Positions 17,498 to 26,833 of a stretch of DNA of 64,000 nucleotides are shown here, in pieces. The notes beneath the pieces were generated by a model, which saw only the letters and a list, made by a program, of their open reading frames with translations, did no database searches and was not told the origin of the DNA. Every line of letters begins with the position of its first letter. Positions within the stretch are counted from its first letter, which is position 1. This DNA is from Tannerella sp. (GTDB lineage: Bacteria > Bacteroidota > Bacteroidia > Bacteroidales > Tannerellaceae), in the NCBI GenBank assembly GCA_031285565.1, contig JAITVY010000028.1, positions 1 to 64,000 on the forward strand, read 5' to 3'. A program made the translations under genes and the position numbers.

Positions 17498-18583
17498 TCA
17501 GTCTAAATACAAATAATCATAATGAATCATCGGACGGGCATTATGTTTTCCTATTAGTAAGAGAGCCTTTTCAGAATCATACTCAGCTCTGCCTACTCCC
17601 AATTGCTGACCCGATGCATTCATTATCTTAACAATATCATTCTTTTTAAAAGAATCTTTTATTTGGGTTATGCCCACAAAAAGAATACTCGTTGCATTCA
17701 CACCGGATAAAGCCCTCTCCGCTCCTTTGTCAATATAAATTTCACCTTTGGCAAAGCCGTCCGAATGAGCCACCCACTTCTTGACACTGCTAACCGGCTT
17801 ATCCGACGGAGGAAAACAAGTACAAGTTATTTGTTTCCCGGACACAAGATCAATTAAAATATTTTCTTGGGTTCCGTTTGCAATAATCACAAAAACACCT
17901 TCATCAGCAACTTTGCGCGCAATATTAAGTTTCGTAAGCATTCCTCCTCTACCAAAAGTAGATTTTCCGGGCTGTACAAACGCTTCGACACTCATATTTT
18001 TAGATATTTCAGGGATCACTTTACTATCCTTTAAAGCCGGGTGCCCATCATAAATACCATCTACATTACTTAGAATAATCAAAGCATCCATACTCATCAT
18101 AGTAGCAACCAAGCCTGATAATTCATCATTATCTGTAAACATTAATTCAGTCACAGACACCGTATCATTCTCATTAACAATCGGAATCACACCATTCTCC
18201 AGCATTACTTCCATACAATTCTTCTGATTCAGATAATGAGTCCGACTCGAAAAATTCTCTTTCATAGTTAAAATTTGCCCACAGATGAGTCCATGTTGCC
18301 GGAATAATTCAAAATAACAATTAATCAATTTTGCCTGCCCGACAGCAGAATACAATTGCCTTGCAGATACGGCATCCAACTTTCTATGTGGATGAATTTC
18401 ATTTCTCCCCGAAGCTACCGCTCCGGAAGAAATTAAGATCACTTCTATGCCTGATTCATGTATAGCTGCAATCTGAGTTACGATATCCGACATCCGGTCT
18501 ACATCCAGAGTACCATCCGGACGGGTCAGGACATTACTTCCTACCTTAACGGCTATTCTTTTTAGTTGTGTGGTTATCATCAT
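17498..18583 (-). CDS. proB: Glutamate 5-kinase
   Basis: ProB phosphorylates the gamma-carboxyl group of glutamate and is the usual feedback target of proline. The protein has an amino-acid kinase domain starting with RIAVKVGSNVLTRPDG (phosphate-binding), the conserved ISSGAVASGR (about 51-60), a NENDTVS motif for glutamate binding, and a C-terminal PUA domain (about 270-360). The open frame starts at 18604, but ATGATG at 18583/18580 sits closest to the conserved N-terminus. Three palindromes of the form GGATT-N3-AATCC upstream (18674-18778) may be regulatory. Confidence 0.96.
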   Translation of the reverse strand: MMITTQLKRIAVKVGSNVLTRPDGTLDVDRMSDIVTQIAAIHESGIEVILISSGAVASGRNEIHPHRKLDAVSARQLYSAVGQAKLINCYFELFRQHGLICGQILTMKENFSSRTHYLNQKNCMEVMLENGVIPIVNENDTVSVTELMFTDNDELSGLVATMMSMDALIILSNVDGIYDGHPALKDSKVIPEISKNMSVEAFVQPGKSTFGRGGMLTKLNIARKVADEGVFVIIANGTQENILIDLVSGKQITCTCFPPSDKPVSSVKKWVAHSDGFAKGEIYIDKGAERALSGVNATSILFVGITQIKDSFKKNDIVKIMNASGQQLGVGRAEYDSEKALLLIGKHNARPMIHYDYLYLD

Positions 18584-18673
18584 ATTACTACTTGAAAAAT
18601 TCACTTAAAATGATTACATTTATAACTTCGTATATCTACCTTCAGAAATAAAGATAGTTTATTTTTATTATAG

Positions 18674-18778
18674 GGATTTATAATCCCGAAATACAATAAC
18701 ATTGATCAAAATCGCGTACTAAACATTCACCGACGGATTACAAATCCTTCTCTTATCAACCAGCCGGATTACAAATCT
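18674..18778. promoter_or_regulatory. Three GGATT-N3-AATCC palindromes upstream of proB
   Basis: Copies lie at 18674-18686, 18735-18747 and 18766-18778 (the last has one mismatch). Their centres are 61 and 31 bp apart, close to whole helical turns. They lie upstream of proB and downstream of the nfnB-like gene, so they could be operators or a small intergenic repeat family. Confidence 0.35.
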
Positions 18779-18794
18779 GATTGAACGGAAAAAT

Positions 18795-18830
18795 ATCGCA
18801 TAAAAAATGATATCATTGTGTTGATGCGAT
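18795..18830. other. Hairpin-forming sequence after the nfnB-like gene
   Basis: ATCGCAT (18795-18801) pairs with ATGCGAT (18824-18830), and the loop contains the palindrome AATGATATCATT (18806-18817). It lies 50 bp past the stop codon of the minus-strand flavoprotein gene. No T-run follows, so a terminator is uncertain. Confidence 0.35.
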
Positions 18831-18879
18831 TTGGCTATGGCCGATTGTCAATTATCCCTTAAAAAGCCCCTTCAGTAGT

Positions 18880-20349
18880 TTAGGATTTAAGCAAAGCGTC
18901 ATGCATAGCAGCTGCAGCTTTCCGTCCGTCACCCATTGCCAATATCACTGTTGCGCCTCCTCTAACAATATCACCACCTGCATATACATCTGATAATGCA
19001 GATTGCATAGTATCTTCATTCACAATAATAGTACCCCAACGACTCACTTCCAAACCCTTGAATGTACTTGGGATCAAAGGATTCGGTGATACGCCAACAC
19101 TAACGATTACTTCATCTACATCAATTGTATCAATAGCTCCCTCAATCGCAACCGGACGACGCCGACCGGAGGCATCCGGTTCTCCCAACGTCATTTTCTG
19201 CAGAAGCATTTGCTTCACACGTCCGTTTTCATCCCCAATATATTCAATCGGGTTATGAAGTGTCATAAATTCGATACCCTCTTCTTTGGCATGTTTTACT
19301 TCTTCAATTCGTGCAGGCATTTCTTCTTCACTACGACGATATACGATCATAGCACGTTCGGCTCCCAAACGCCGGGCAGTACGCACAGAATCCATCGCTG
19401 TATTTCCTCCTCCGATAACCGCTACATTTTTGCCAATAAGCACGGGAGTATCGCTTTCGGGGTTGGCAGCATCCATCAGATTAACGCGCGTCAGGTATTC
19501 GTTCGAAGACATAACACCAATCAGATTTTCACCCGGAATATTCATGAAATTAGGCAATCCTGCCCCACTGGCGGCAAAAACACCCTTAAAGCCATCATCA
19601 TGCAGGTCTTCATACGAAATCGTTTTTCCGACAATGCAGTTATTCACAAATTTAACACCCATTTTCCTCAAACTGTCGATTTCCACATCAACAATCTGAT
19701 TTGGCAAACGGAATTCGGGAATACCATATTTCAACACTCCTCCAATCTCGTGCAAAGCTTCAAAAACAGTGACATCATATCCGTATTTAGCCATGTCACC
19801 TGCAAAAGAAAGTCCTGCAGGACCCGAGCCAACTACAGCAATTTTAATATGATTCGGAGCAGCAACCTCAGGAACAGATACCTGACCGCTTTCACGCTCA
19901 TAATCAGCCGCAAAACGTTCCAAATAACCAATAGCCACCGGTTCTTTCTTCATTTTGATATGAATGCATTGTGCTTCGCATTGTTTTTCCTGTGGACAAA
20001 CCCGTCCACATACAGCCGGTAAAGCACTGGTTTCCTTCAATGTTTTGGCTGCATTCAGAAAGTCGCCCACTTCTATATATTTTACAAAAGTGGGAATATT
20101 AATGCTCACCGGGCAACCATTCATACATGTTGGATTCGGGCAATCCAGACAGCGTTGCGCCTCTTGCATGGCTTGCTCCGAAGTTAATCCTAAATTAACT
20201 TCTTCATTATTATGACTACGATATTCCGGATCAAGTTCATTCATATGTACCCGTGGAATATCTGTACGTTCTTTATTCTTTTTATTTTTTCGAAGATCTT
20301 CCCGCCATGGTTCTGCACGACGTGCTGCAATCATTTCTTGTATAGTCAT
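18880..20349 (-). CDS. NfnB-like / GltD-like FAD-iron-sulfur oxidoreductase
   Basis: This 489-residue flavoprotein resembles the small subunit of glutamate synthase (GltD). Two N-terminal cysteine groups for [4Fe-4S] clusters are present (CLDCPNPTCMNGCP at about 68-81 and CGRVCPQEKQCEAQC at about 114-128), followed by the FAD-binding VVGSGPAGLSFAGDMA (about 172-187) and NAD(P)-binding VAVIGGGNTAMDSVRTARRL. The adjacent gene 8 bp upstream encodes an NfnA/SudB-like protein, and no large GOGAT subunit is nearby. The pair therefore fits NfnAB, the electron-bifurcating NADH-dependent ferredoxin:NADP+ oxidoreductase, better than glutamate synthase. Confidence 0.85.
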   Translation of the reverse strand: MTIQEMIAARRAEPWREDLRKNKKNKERTDIPRVHMNELDPEYRSHNNEEVNLGLTSEQAMQEAQRCLDCPNPTCMNGCPVSINIPTFVKYIEVGDFLNAAKTLKETSALPAVCGRVCPQEKQCEAQCIHIKMKKEPVAIGYLERFAADYERESGQVSVPEVAAPNHIKIAVVGSGPAGLSFAGDMAKYGYDVTVFEALHEIGGVLKYGIPEFRLPNQIVDVEIDSLRKMGVKFVNNCIVGKTISYEDLHDDGFKGVFAASGAGLPNFMNIPGENLIGVMSSNEYLTRVNLMDAANPESDTPVLIGKNVAVIGGGNTAMDSVRTARRLGAERAMIVYRRSEEEMPARIEEVKHAKEEGIEFMTLHNPIEYIGDENGRVKQMLLQKMTLGEPDASGRRRPVAIEGAIDTIDVDEVIVSVGVSPNPLIPSTFKGLEVSRWGTIIVNEDTMQSALSDVYAGGDIVRGGATVILAMGDGRKAAAAMHDALLKS

Positions 20350-20357
20350 CTTTATGG

Positions 20358-21161
20358 TTATTTCTTTTCAACATTTTTGTATGCACCCAGACGCATCAGC
20401 ATTTCGTCAAAATCAACCTGGTGGGCATCAAATTCGGGCCCATCGACACACACAAATTTGGTTTTGCCACCAACTGTAATCCGGCAAGCCCCACACATTC
20501 CGGTGCCATCTACCATTATGGTATTTAATGATGCTACCGTCGGTATATTATATTTTTCTGTGAGTTTAGAGACAAATTTCATCATAATAGCTGGTCCTAT
20601 CGTCACGCATAAATCAACTTTTTCGCGATTAATAACACTTTCAACACCATTGGTAACCAGACCTTTTGTCCCGTATGAACCATCATCCGTCATTACAATC
20701 ACTTCATCCGAATTAGCCTTCATCTGGTCTTCCAGAATTACCAGGTCTTTTGTTCGTGCAGCCAACACCACAATAACCCGGTTTCCGGCTTTATGAAAAG
20801 CCTCCACAATAGGCAGCAATGGTGCCACACCTACTCCTCCCCCGGCGCAAACCACAGTACCGACTTTTTCAATATGAGTAGCTTGTCCTAATGGTCCAAC
20901 GAGATCCGTAATCTCATCACCGACATTTAACTCACATATCTTTTTAGAAGATCCTCCTACGGATTGTATTACTAATGTTATGGTGCCTTTTTCTTTATCT
21001 GCTCCTGCAATTGTTAACGGAATCCGTTCTCCTTTCGGACCTAATTTGACAATTACAAAATGACCGGCTTTACGTGAACGGGCAATCAAAGGTGCTTCCA
21101 CCTCCAGTTTTACGACATTAGCAGAGAAATATTCTTTGCTTACAATTTTATTCATACTCAC
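20358..21161 (-). CDS. NfnA/SudB-like FAD/NAD-binding subunit
   Basis: A 267-residue ferredoxin-NADP reductase-fold protein of the sulfide/dihydroorotate dehydrogenase-like type. It has an N-terminal FAD domain, the NAD-binding GTVVCAGGGVGVAPLLPI (about 100-117), and a C-terminal [2Fe-2S] site with DGTGMCGACR (about 221-230) plus a later Cys in FVCVDG; the Asp plus three Cys arrangement is that of NfnA. It starts the two-gene operon with the NfnB-like gene. The likely job is exchange of electrons among NADH, NADPH and ferredoxin in anaerobic metabolism, which fits the ferredoxin gene at 4.6 kb. Confidence 0.87.
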   Translation of the reverse strand: MSMNKIVSKEYFSANVVKLEVEAPLIARSRKAGHFVIVKLGPKGERIPLTIAGADKEKGTITLVIQSVGGSSKKICELNVGDEITDLVGPLGQATHIEKVGTVVCAGGGVGVAPLLPIVEAFHKAGNRVIVVLAARTKDLVILEDQMKANSDEVIVMTDDGSYGTKGLVTNGVESVINREKVDLCVTIGPAIMMKFVSKLTEKYNIPTVASLNTIMVDGTGMCGACRITVGGKTKFVCVDGPEFDAHQVDFDEMLMRLGAYKNVEKK

Positions 21162-21196
21162 AGTCTATATAGATAGAATTATTTAGCTTAGGGCAA

Positions 21197-21204
21197 CAAA
21201 AATA
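21197..21204 (-). promoter_or_regulatory. -7 element of the nfnAB-like operon
   Basis: The minus strand reads TATTTTTG, a match to TAnnTTTG, 36 bp before the start of the NfnA-like gene. Confidence 0.6.
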
Positions 21205-21249
21205 CGCTAAAAAACCAGATATTCCGCTATTTTGTTACAAAAAACAGCA

Positions 21250-21636
21250 TTATTCAAACAAACCCTCATCACGAATTAACATCAGAATTGCCGAATGAGG
21301 GATGATAATATACGATTCATCATTAAACTTAATTTCATAGCCTGCACTTTGCAGATATATGGCTAAATCACCTTCATGCGCCTGCAAAGGCAGATACTGT
21401 ACATTCTCTTCTGTTTTTTTCTTCCAGACCTCCGACTCTTCTACCTGCGAAGGTAATGGATATCCCGGACCGGTTTTAATGATATATCCACTTTGAATTT
21501 TATCACTCTCCTGTACGGTAGGTGGCAAATATAAACCTGACCGGGTTTGATTTTGCGGATTTTTAGGTTTAATCAGAACCCGATCACCTACCATCAGGAA
21601 TTTTTCTATATCTTTCTGGTCAATGGACAATTGCAT
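21250..21636 (-). CDS. GroES-like co-chaperone family protein
   Basis: The 128-residue protein has the Cpn10 fold signature near the N-terminus (VGDRVLIKPKNPQNQTRSGLYLP, about 17-39) with a mobile-loop-like segment and TGPG, and a C-terminal half ending in SYIIIPHSAIL. It is longer than GroES (about 95 aa) because of an insert rich in Glu and Lys (about 65-80). It is not next to groEL, so it is probably a divergent second GroES-like protein of the Bacteroidota rather than the main GroES. It has its own promoter at 21666-21673. Confidence 0.82.
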   Translation of the reverse strand: MQLSIDQKDIEKFLMVGDRVLIKPKNPQNQTRSGLYLPPTVQESDKIQSGYIIKTGPGYPLPSQVEESEVWKKKTEENVQYLPLQAHEGDLAIYLQSAGYEIKFNDESYIIIPHSAILMLIRDEGLFE

Positions 21637-21665
21637 AGTTAAATTGATGTTTAGATATTAAAATG

Positions 21666-21673
21666 CAAACTTA
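21666..21673 (-). promoter_or_regulatory. -7 element of the GroES-like gene
   Basis: The minus strand reads TAAGTTTG, a match to TAnnTTTG, 30 bp before the start codon. Confidence 0.6.
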
Positions 21674-21751
21674 GAGAAAAAAACGCATTTTCGAAAGGTT
21701 CGCTAAATGTCTGCATGAATTTTTATTTATTATTTCTCCCCCTCACATTTT

Positions 21752-21781
21752 CCCTCTTAAGTCCCTTTAGGGATTTAGGGT
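21752..21781. repeat. Post-stop repeat, copy 1
   Basis: On the minus strand, directly after the S9 peptidase stop, the sequence reads ACCCTAAATCCCTAAAGGGA and then CTTAAGAGGG. A close relative follows the stop of the 7TM-HD gene (63766-63792), and a weaker one overlaps the stop of the nfnB-like gene (18855-18884). It contains the palindrome TCCCTAAAGGGA. Confidence 0.4.
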
Positions 21782-21782
21782 T

Positions 21783-24509
21783 TCAGTATCCAAGTTCAAA
21801 CTCTTTATCAACAGCAGGAATCCCTTCTTCCATCCATTTTGGCATCGGTTGTCGATTCAGATAATACTCAAAAAACTGGAACATCCGTTTCTGAAAATCA
21901 ACCTTATTTGCCAATCGTTGGGGCCAGTGTATCTCACCCGGGTAATTAAGTAGCCAGACCGGTTTTTGCAGACGTTTCAACGCTATAAAATATTCAATCC
22001 CCTGATACCAGGGCACATGACCATCCTGATCGTTATGCATAATCAGAATAGGTGTTTGTACTTTATCCATGGTAAATAAAGGCGAATTTTCAATATACCG
22101 CAATGGTTTTTCCCAAATAGTAGCACCTATTCTACTCTGGGAATGTTCGTACTGAAAAGAACGATTCAGGCCGGATCCCCAGCGAATACCTCCGTATGCA
22201 CTAAACATATTAACCACCGGAGCACCCGATTCAATAGCGGCAAACAGATTCGTACGGGTCGTCAGATAAGCTACCTGATAACCACCCCAACTATGCCCCT
22301 GCGCGCCGATCGCTTTTTCATTGATATATCCTTTTTCAATCAAAGAAGCAATACCGGGCATTACACAGTTATAACAGCTTTCACCCGGATAGCCATCCTC
22401 ATAAATAACATCGGGGTTAAAAACAATATACCCGTTGCTGTTATAAAAATGGTAATCAATGGTTGATCGATGTGGTTCAGGCATATGATAGTTATGCAAT
22501 GTTTCGGAATTACGTTCGTAAAAGTTTACAATGAGCGGATATTTCTTTTTCGGATCAAAATCAGCTGGTTTATAAACTACACCTTCTATTTTCTTTCCAT
22601 CCAACGATGTCCATGAGATTAGTTCGGCTTTCCCCCAACGGAAATCAACCTGTTGTTTAATACCGTCAGTAAGTTTTATTGATTTTTCAAAACCAAAATC
22701 AGTCATTTGCAGATCGGGATACTGGTCATATCGCTCAGTAGTATAAATATACATATAACTATATTTTGCTTTGATAAGGTTTTTCAGCATAAAATCACCG
22801 ATTAACAATGCTTTCGGTTCTATAACACCTACACCCATTGGCAACCTGTAGTATCCATATCCTTTGGTTTGTTCATTAAATCCTGTAAGCATCAGCGATG
22901 TACTGAAATCAATAAATTGTTCTTCTTTATCTAAACGGATATACCGGTATACGATTGATTTATTTCTGCCGTTTATAGTTAGATTTTCAGCCTTTCCGGC
23001 ATTAGCCGGATCAAATTTCCAGATATCATACCGGTCATAAATCAATACATATTTATCATCGACGCTCCATCCGGCAATACCATATGGAGACGGATAGTCC
23101 GGTACATCATTATCTTCATCCCAGGCAATAAATGATGCGGGAGTAGTCAATCGATACTCCTTTTTATCTGCTATTGACCAGGTATACCAAGAACTGTCTT
23201 CCGGGCAATACCAATATGCATATTTGCCCTTAGGAGAAAGTCGCATATTTGCCGGTAGCGCCTTTTTTACCGGTTGTGTTTCGCCATTATCCAGATTTAC
23301 CGTATAGAAATCAAAACGGGTGCGTCCTTCCCACATACGCTCTAAATCATAGGGTTGAGAAGTTGAAACAATACCGATCGTACTATTTCCCTTATCTGCA
23401 GTTTGAAGAAGAGGCGTTTCAGGATCGGTTAACTGTACCACTCGATTGTTGCTGATATTGTAAACAGCTGTATAGGTTTTCTTCAGGTCTTTTTCTTTGT
23501 TATATTTCTGCTGGGTATATTGCGTTTTTTCATCCCATTTCCAAACTTCCACATCCGGCCGGTTCTCTGCCAAAATGGTTGTGTCCCTTTGCTTAGGCAG
23601 AGGTGCAATCCCGAAAAACAAACGTTCCGCATCTTCAGAGAATGACAGAGTTCCATGTTCACTAATAATCCAATTCTCAGGGAATATCGTATGATCCCGG
23701 TCTGCAATCAAATTAGCCGGAGCATTGTGAACAGAAACAAACAACGAAAAACCGGTTGCGGTAGAATCCTTGTCCGGACAATAAAGGAATGCTAGTTTAT
23801 CTCCTTTTTTGTCAAATACCATTTGCTTAAAAACACCTTTCCCTTCATGGATCAATTGAGATTTGTTTTCAGCAGGAAGATACGTATACAAACCGGCTTT
23901 TGTTTGAATAGTATCACCTTTCGATACATAATACAGGATATTCTTATCTTTTGCGAATTGAAAATCCGTTACAGCAGGAAAAGAGACCGGGGTTATATCG
24001 TTTAATGCACAGACATACAGAGCCGAGTCCGCGTTATTACCTTGTTGGTAGGCTATCCAATCGGCGCTTTTCGACAGTTTATAAGACTTTATTGAATCAA
24101 TACCTGCTTGTTGATTATTCGCTGGCTGATAAATGACCAACTGATCCATCGGCATATTTTCAGCTTTCGTCTTTTTCAGCTTTAAAAATTCCAATGTATC
24201 CAGAGGGGTCTTTTGGGTAATCAACAGATAGCCCGAAGAAGCGGTAAATTCCATCTTATCTACATACATAAAAGAAGCTGTTTCTTTGCCTTTCGAATTA
24301 TATACTTTGGCTTCGGCATCTCCCCGCCAGGGCTCCATTTTGCAGGCAACCCACTTGCCATCATCAGAAATAAGCGGGGATGTGATACGTTTCCAGGCTA
24401 CCAGGTCATCAACGGACATGCCCTTTTTAGCATTCTGGGCAATAATTAATACCGGGGAACAGATAAAGAGTAAAAGGATAATAAACGTAGAAAAATTCAG
24501 GTGTCTCAT
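21783..24509 (-). CDS. Exported S9-family serine peptidase (prolyl oligopeptidase type)
   Basis: The product (908 aa from the ATG at 24509) has a signal peptide ending near PVLIIAQ, an N-terminal beta-propeller-like region of about 600 residues, and a C-terminal alpha/beta-hydrolase domain. The nucleophile is Ser740 in GAQGHSWGGY. The acid and base are in HNDQDGHVPW and GEIHWPQR. Such peptidases trim oligopeptides in the periplasm and could supply the POT transporter. The frame extends upstream to 24536, but the ATG at 24509 starts directly at the signal peptide. The enzyme is longer than typical DPP4-like members; the exact specificity is unknown. Confidence 0.9.
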   Translation of the reverse strand: MRHLNFSTFIILLLFICSPVLIIAQNAKKGMSVDDLVAWKRITSPLISDDGKWVACKMEPWRGDAEAKVYNSKGKETASFMYVDKMEFTASSGYLLITQKTPLDTLEFLKLKKTKAENMPMDQLVIYQPANNQQAGIDSIKSYKLSKSADWIAYQQGNNADSALYVCALNDITPVSFPAVTDFQFAKDKNILYYVSKGDTIQTKAGLYTYLPAENKSQLIHEGKGVFKQMVFDKKGDKLAFLYCPDKDSTATGFSLFVSVHNAPANLIADRDHTIFPENWIISEHGTLSFSEDAERLFFGIAPLPKQRDTTILAENRPDVEVWKWDEKTQYTQQKYNKEKDLKKTYTAVYNISNNRVVQLTDPETPLLQTADKGNSTIGIVSTSQPYDLERMWEGRTRFDFYTVNLDNGETQPVKKALPANMRLSPKGKYAYWYCPEDSSWYTWSIADKKEYRLTTPASFIAWDEDNDVPDYPSPYGIAGWSVDDKYVLIYDRYDIWKFDPANAGKAENLTINGRNKSIVYRYIRLDKEEQFIDFSTSLMLTGFNEQTKGYGYYRLPMGVGVIEPKALLIGDFMLKNLIKAKYSYMYIYTTERYDQYPDLQMTDFGFEKSIKLTDGIKQQVDFRWGKAELISWTSLDGKKIEGVVYKPADFDPKKKYPLIVNFYERNSETLHNYHMPEPHRSTIDYHFYNSNGYIVFNPDVIYEDGYPGESCYNCVMPGIASLIEKGYINEKAIGAQGHSWGGYQVAYLTTRTNLFAAIESGAPVVNMFSAYGGIRWGSGLNRSFQYEHSQSRIGATIWEKPLRYIENSPLFTMDKVQTPILIMHNDQDGHVPWYQGIEYFIALKRLQKPVWLLNYPGEIHWPQRLANKVDFQKRMFQFFEYYLNRQPMPKWMEEGIPAVDKEFELGY

Positions 24510-24769
24510 AGTTTGGTTTATGCAATAAAAGCACAATATTAGTGATTTTCACTGAATTTTGTGACATTATTTCGTTTTTAGAAATGAAAATATTTTACCT
24601 GTTGGCTGAGTTAAGAGAAGGAATAACAAATAATTTTCCTATATTGCGATCACATAAATCATTATTTACCATCTTAACCATGAAACGAACATTTACATTG
24701 ACGTAAACCATAGATAATGAAAATGTGGGTTCCATGCGACATTAGTGTAGAAAAATAAAATATTTACGT

Positions 24770-26824
24770 ATGAAAAAGAATATATTGCTTTTTATTTTAC
24801 CATTTGTGTCGGTGTTCTGCTCATATGCACAATATCAATTTGATAATGTGTTATACGGAGCAGCCTATTACCATGAATACATGCCCAACGATCGTCTGGA
24901 CGAAGACATCCGGTTAATGAAAGACTGCGGATTAACGGTTGTACGCGTTGGTGAATCGGCCTGGGGTGTGTTCGAACCACAGGAAGGCGTATTTGAATTC
25001 AAATGGATGGATCGTATTATCAACAAAATGCACGAAGCTGGTATAAAAGTAATACTCGGTACGCCCAGTTATTCGATGCCTGCCTGGTTGGCATATAAGC
25101 ATCCCGAAGTATTAGCCGAGCACACCCGGGGTAATAAAGCCTATTACGGAATCCGGCAAAACATGGATTTTACGAATCCGACTTTCCGCTTTTACAGCGA
25201 ACGGATTATCCGCAAACTAATGGAGCGGTATGCCAATCATCCGGCAATAATCGGTTATCAGGTCGATAATGAATTAGAAGCCAGAGGAGTGAACAATCAT
25301 GATTATTTTGTCGGATTCAGAAATTATATCAAGGAACGATTCAATAATGACCTTAATCTTCTCACAAAAGAATGGGGCATGAATTACTGGGGGATGAATA
25401 TCAATACCTGGGAAGAGTTTTACCCCCGTGACGGAGTGACTAACCCTTCGTACAAGAATGAATGGGAACGTTATAACCGTAAACAGGTGGCTGATTTCCT
25501 GAACTGGCAATGCGACATTGTTAATGAGTATAAACGGAAAGACCAGTTTGTGATGCATTGTTTTATGCCGGCTTTTCAGAATGTAGACCAGGTGGCCAGT
25601 TTTCGCCAGATGCAATATCCAGCCATCAACGTTTATCATGATGTACAGGCAGGACAAGACGGACAGCGTATCGCCTATGCCGGTGATTTTATGCGTTCGG
25701 TAGCCAAAGGAAATTATCTTATCACCGAAACCAATGCGCAAGGTATCGGATGGGACGCAAAGAACCAGAGGCCCCCTTACGACAAACAATTACGACAGAA
25801 CGTATATGCACACCTGGCATCCGGTTCAAATATGGTGGAATACTGGCATTGGTCTACATTGCATTATGGACAAGAGACATACTGGCGAGGGGTCCTGGGT
25901 CATGATCTCCAGCCTAATCGTATCTGGAATGAATTCAAACAGACAGCCGGAGAATTAAAGGAAATCGGAAAAAAGCTTGTAAACCTGCAAAAAAAGAATA
26001 AGGCAGCTATCCTGTATAGTCATGATTCTTATTATGCACTTGAGTTTATGCCTTATACCTCTAAAGCGAATTATCCGGTAGATATGGTACATAAGGCTCT
26101 TTATGAACAGAATATTGAAACGGATATTGTTCCCTGCGATATGATAACCGATTTTAGTCAGTATGATATGTTGGTGATTCCACCTTTATATGTGGCAACA
26201 GATGAGTTGCTGAATAAAATTGATAATTTCGTCAAACAAGGCGGACATGTTGTCATGATGCATAAAAGTGGCTACTGCAATGAACATTCGGCTGTTAGAG
26301 CTACGCTTGCACCCGGTCCTTTACGGAAAGCCTGCGGATTTTACTACCAGGAATTTTCGACAATCGATCCAATGGAACTGAAAGGAAATCCTTTCGGATT
26401 GTCTGACCAGAATCAGATAAGCGAATGGTATGAGTTCCTGATCCCCGAAACAGCCCGTCCGTTGGCTTATGCCGAACATGCTTTTTTCGGGAAATGGCCG
26501 GTAATAACTGAGAATTCTTATGGAAAAGGCAAACTTACCTATATTGGAACCTATCCTTCACAGGAATTATTGAATACCATTGTCAGACAGGTAGCTATTG
26601 ATGCAAAAGTAATTACCGATGATCAATATAAATTTCCGGTAATTCTTCGTTCAGGAGTCAATCCGGCAGGAAAAAATATCCGGTATGTCTTTAATTTCAG
26701 TGAAGAACCGGAACAGATTAAATATCCTTATAAAGGCGGAACAGAACTCCTGAACAAAAGAAACATCAGAAAGGACGAAGAACTGACTATCGGTTCATGG
26801 GAAGTGTTGATAGTCGAAGAATGA
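24770..26824 (+). CDS. Exported GH42 beta-galactosidase-like enzyme
   Basis: A 684-residue glycoside hydrolase with a signal peptide (cleavage near CSYAQ), a TIM barrel, a Rossmann-like trimerisation domain (about 405-620) and a small C-terminal beta domain, the layout of GH42. The acid/base is Glu168 in QVDNELE and the nucleophile Glu320 in LITETNAQ. The early motif AAYYHEYMP matches the YYPE-like GH42 start. It is at the edge of the SusC/SusD locus and convergent with the GH31 gene (9 bp apart), so a galactose-containing glycan is a reasonable target. GH42 members can also act on arabinosides. Confidence 0.92.
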   Translation: MKKNILLFILPFVSVFCSYAQYQFDNVLYGAAYYHEYMPNDRLDEDIRLMKDCGLTVVRVGESAWGVFEPQEGVFEFKWMDRIINKMHEAGIKVILGTPSYSMPAWLAYKHPEVLAEHTRGNKAYYGIRQNMDFTNPTFRFYSERIIRKLMERYANHPAIIGYQVDNELEARGVNNHDYFVGFRNYIKERFNNDLNLLTKEWGMNYWGMNINTWEEFYPRDGVTNPSYKNEWERYNRKQVADFLNWQCDIVNEYKRKDQFVMHCFMPAFQNVDQVASFRQMQYPAINVYHDVQAGQDGQRIAYAGDFMRSVAKGNYLITETNAQGIGWDAKNQRPPYDKQLRQNVYAHLASGSNMVEYWHWSTLHYGQETYWRGVLGHDLQPNRIWNEFKQTAGELKEIGKKLVNLQKKNKAAILYSHDSYYALEFMPYTSKANYPVDMVHKALYEQNIETDIVPCDMITDFSQYDMLVIPPLYVATDELLNKIDNFVKQGGHVVMMHKSGYCNEHSAVRATLAPGPLRKACGFYYQEFSTIDPMELKGNPFGLSDQNQISEWYEFLIPETARPLAYAEHAFFGKWPVITENSYGKGKLTYIGTYPSQELLNTIVRQVAIDAKVITDDQYKFPVILRSGVNPAGKNIRYVFNFSEEPEQIKYPYKGGTELLNKRNIRKDEELTIGSWEVLIVEE

Positions 26825-26833
26825 CAAAACAGT

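Noticed and set aside
18880..20349. Glutamate synthase small subunit as the functional call
   Set aside because: The partner gene is NfnA/SudB-like, and no large glutamate synthase subunit is adjacent; similarity to GltD is kept only as a fold relation.
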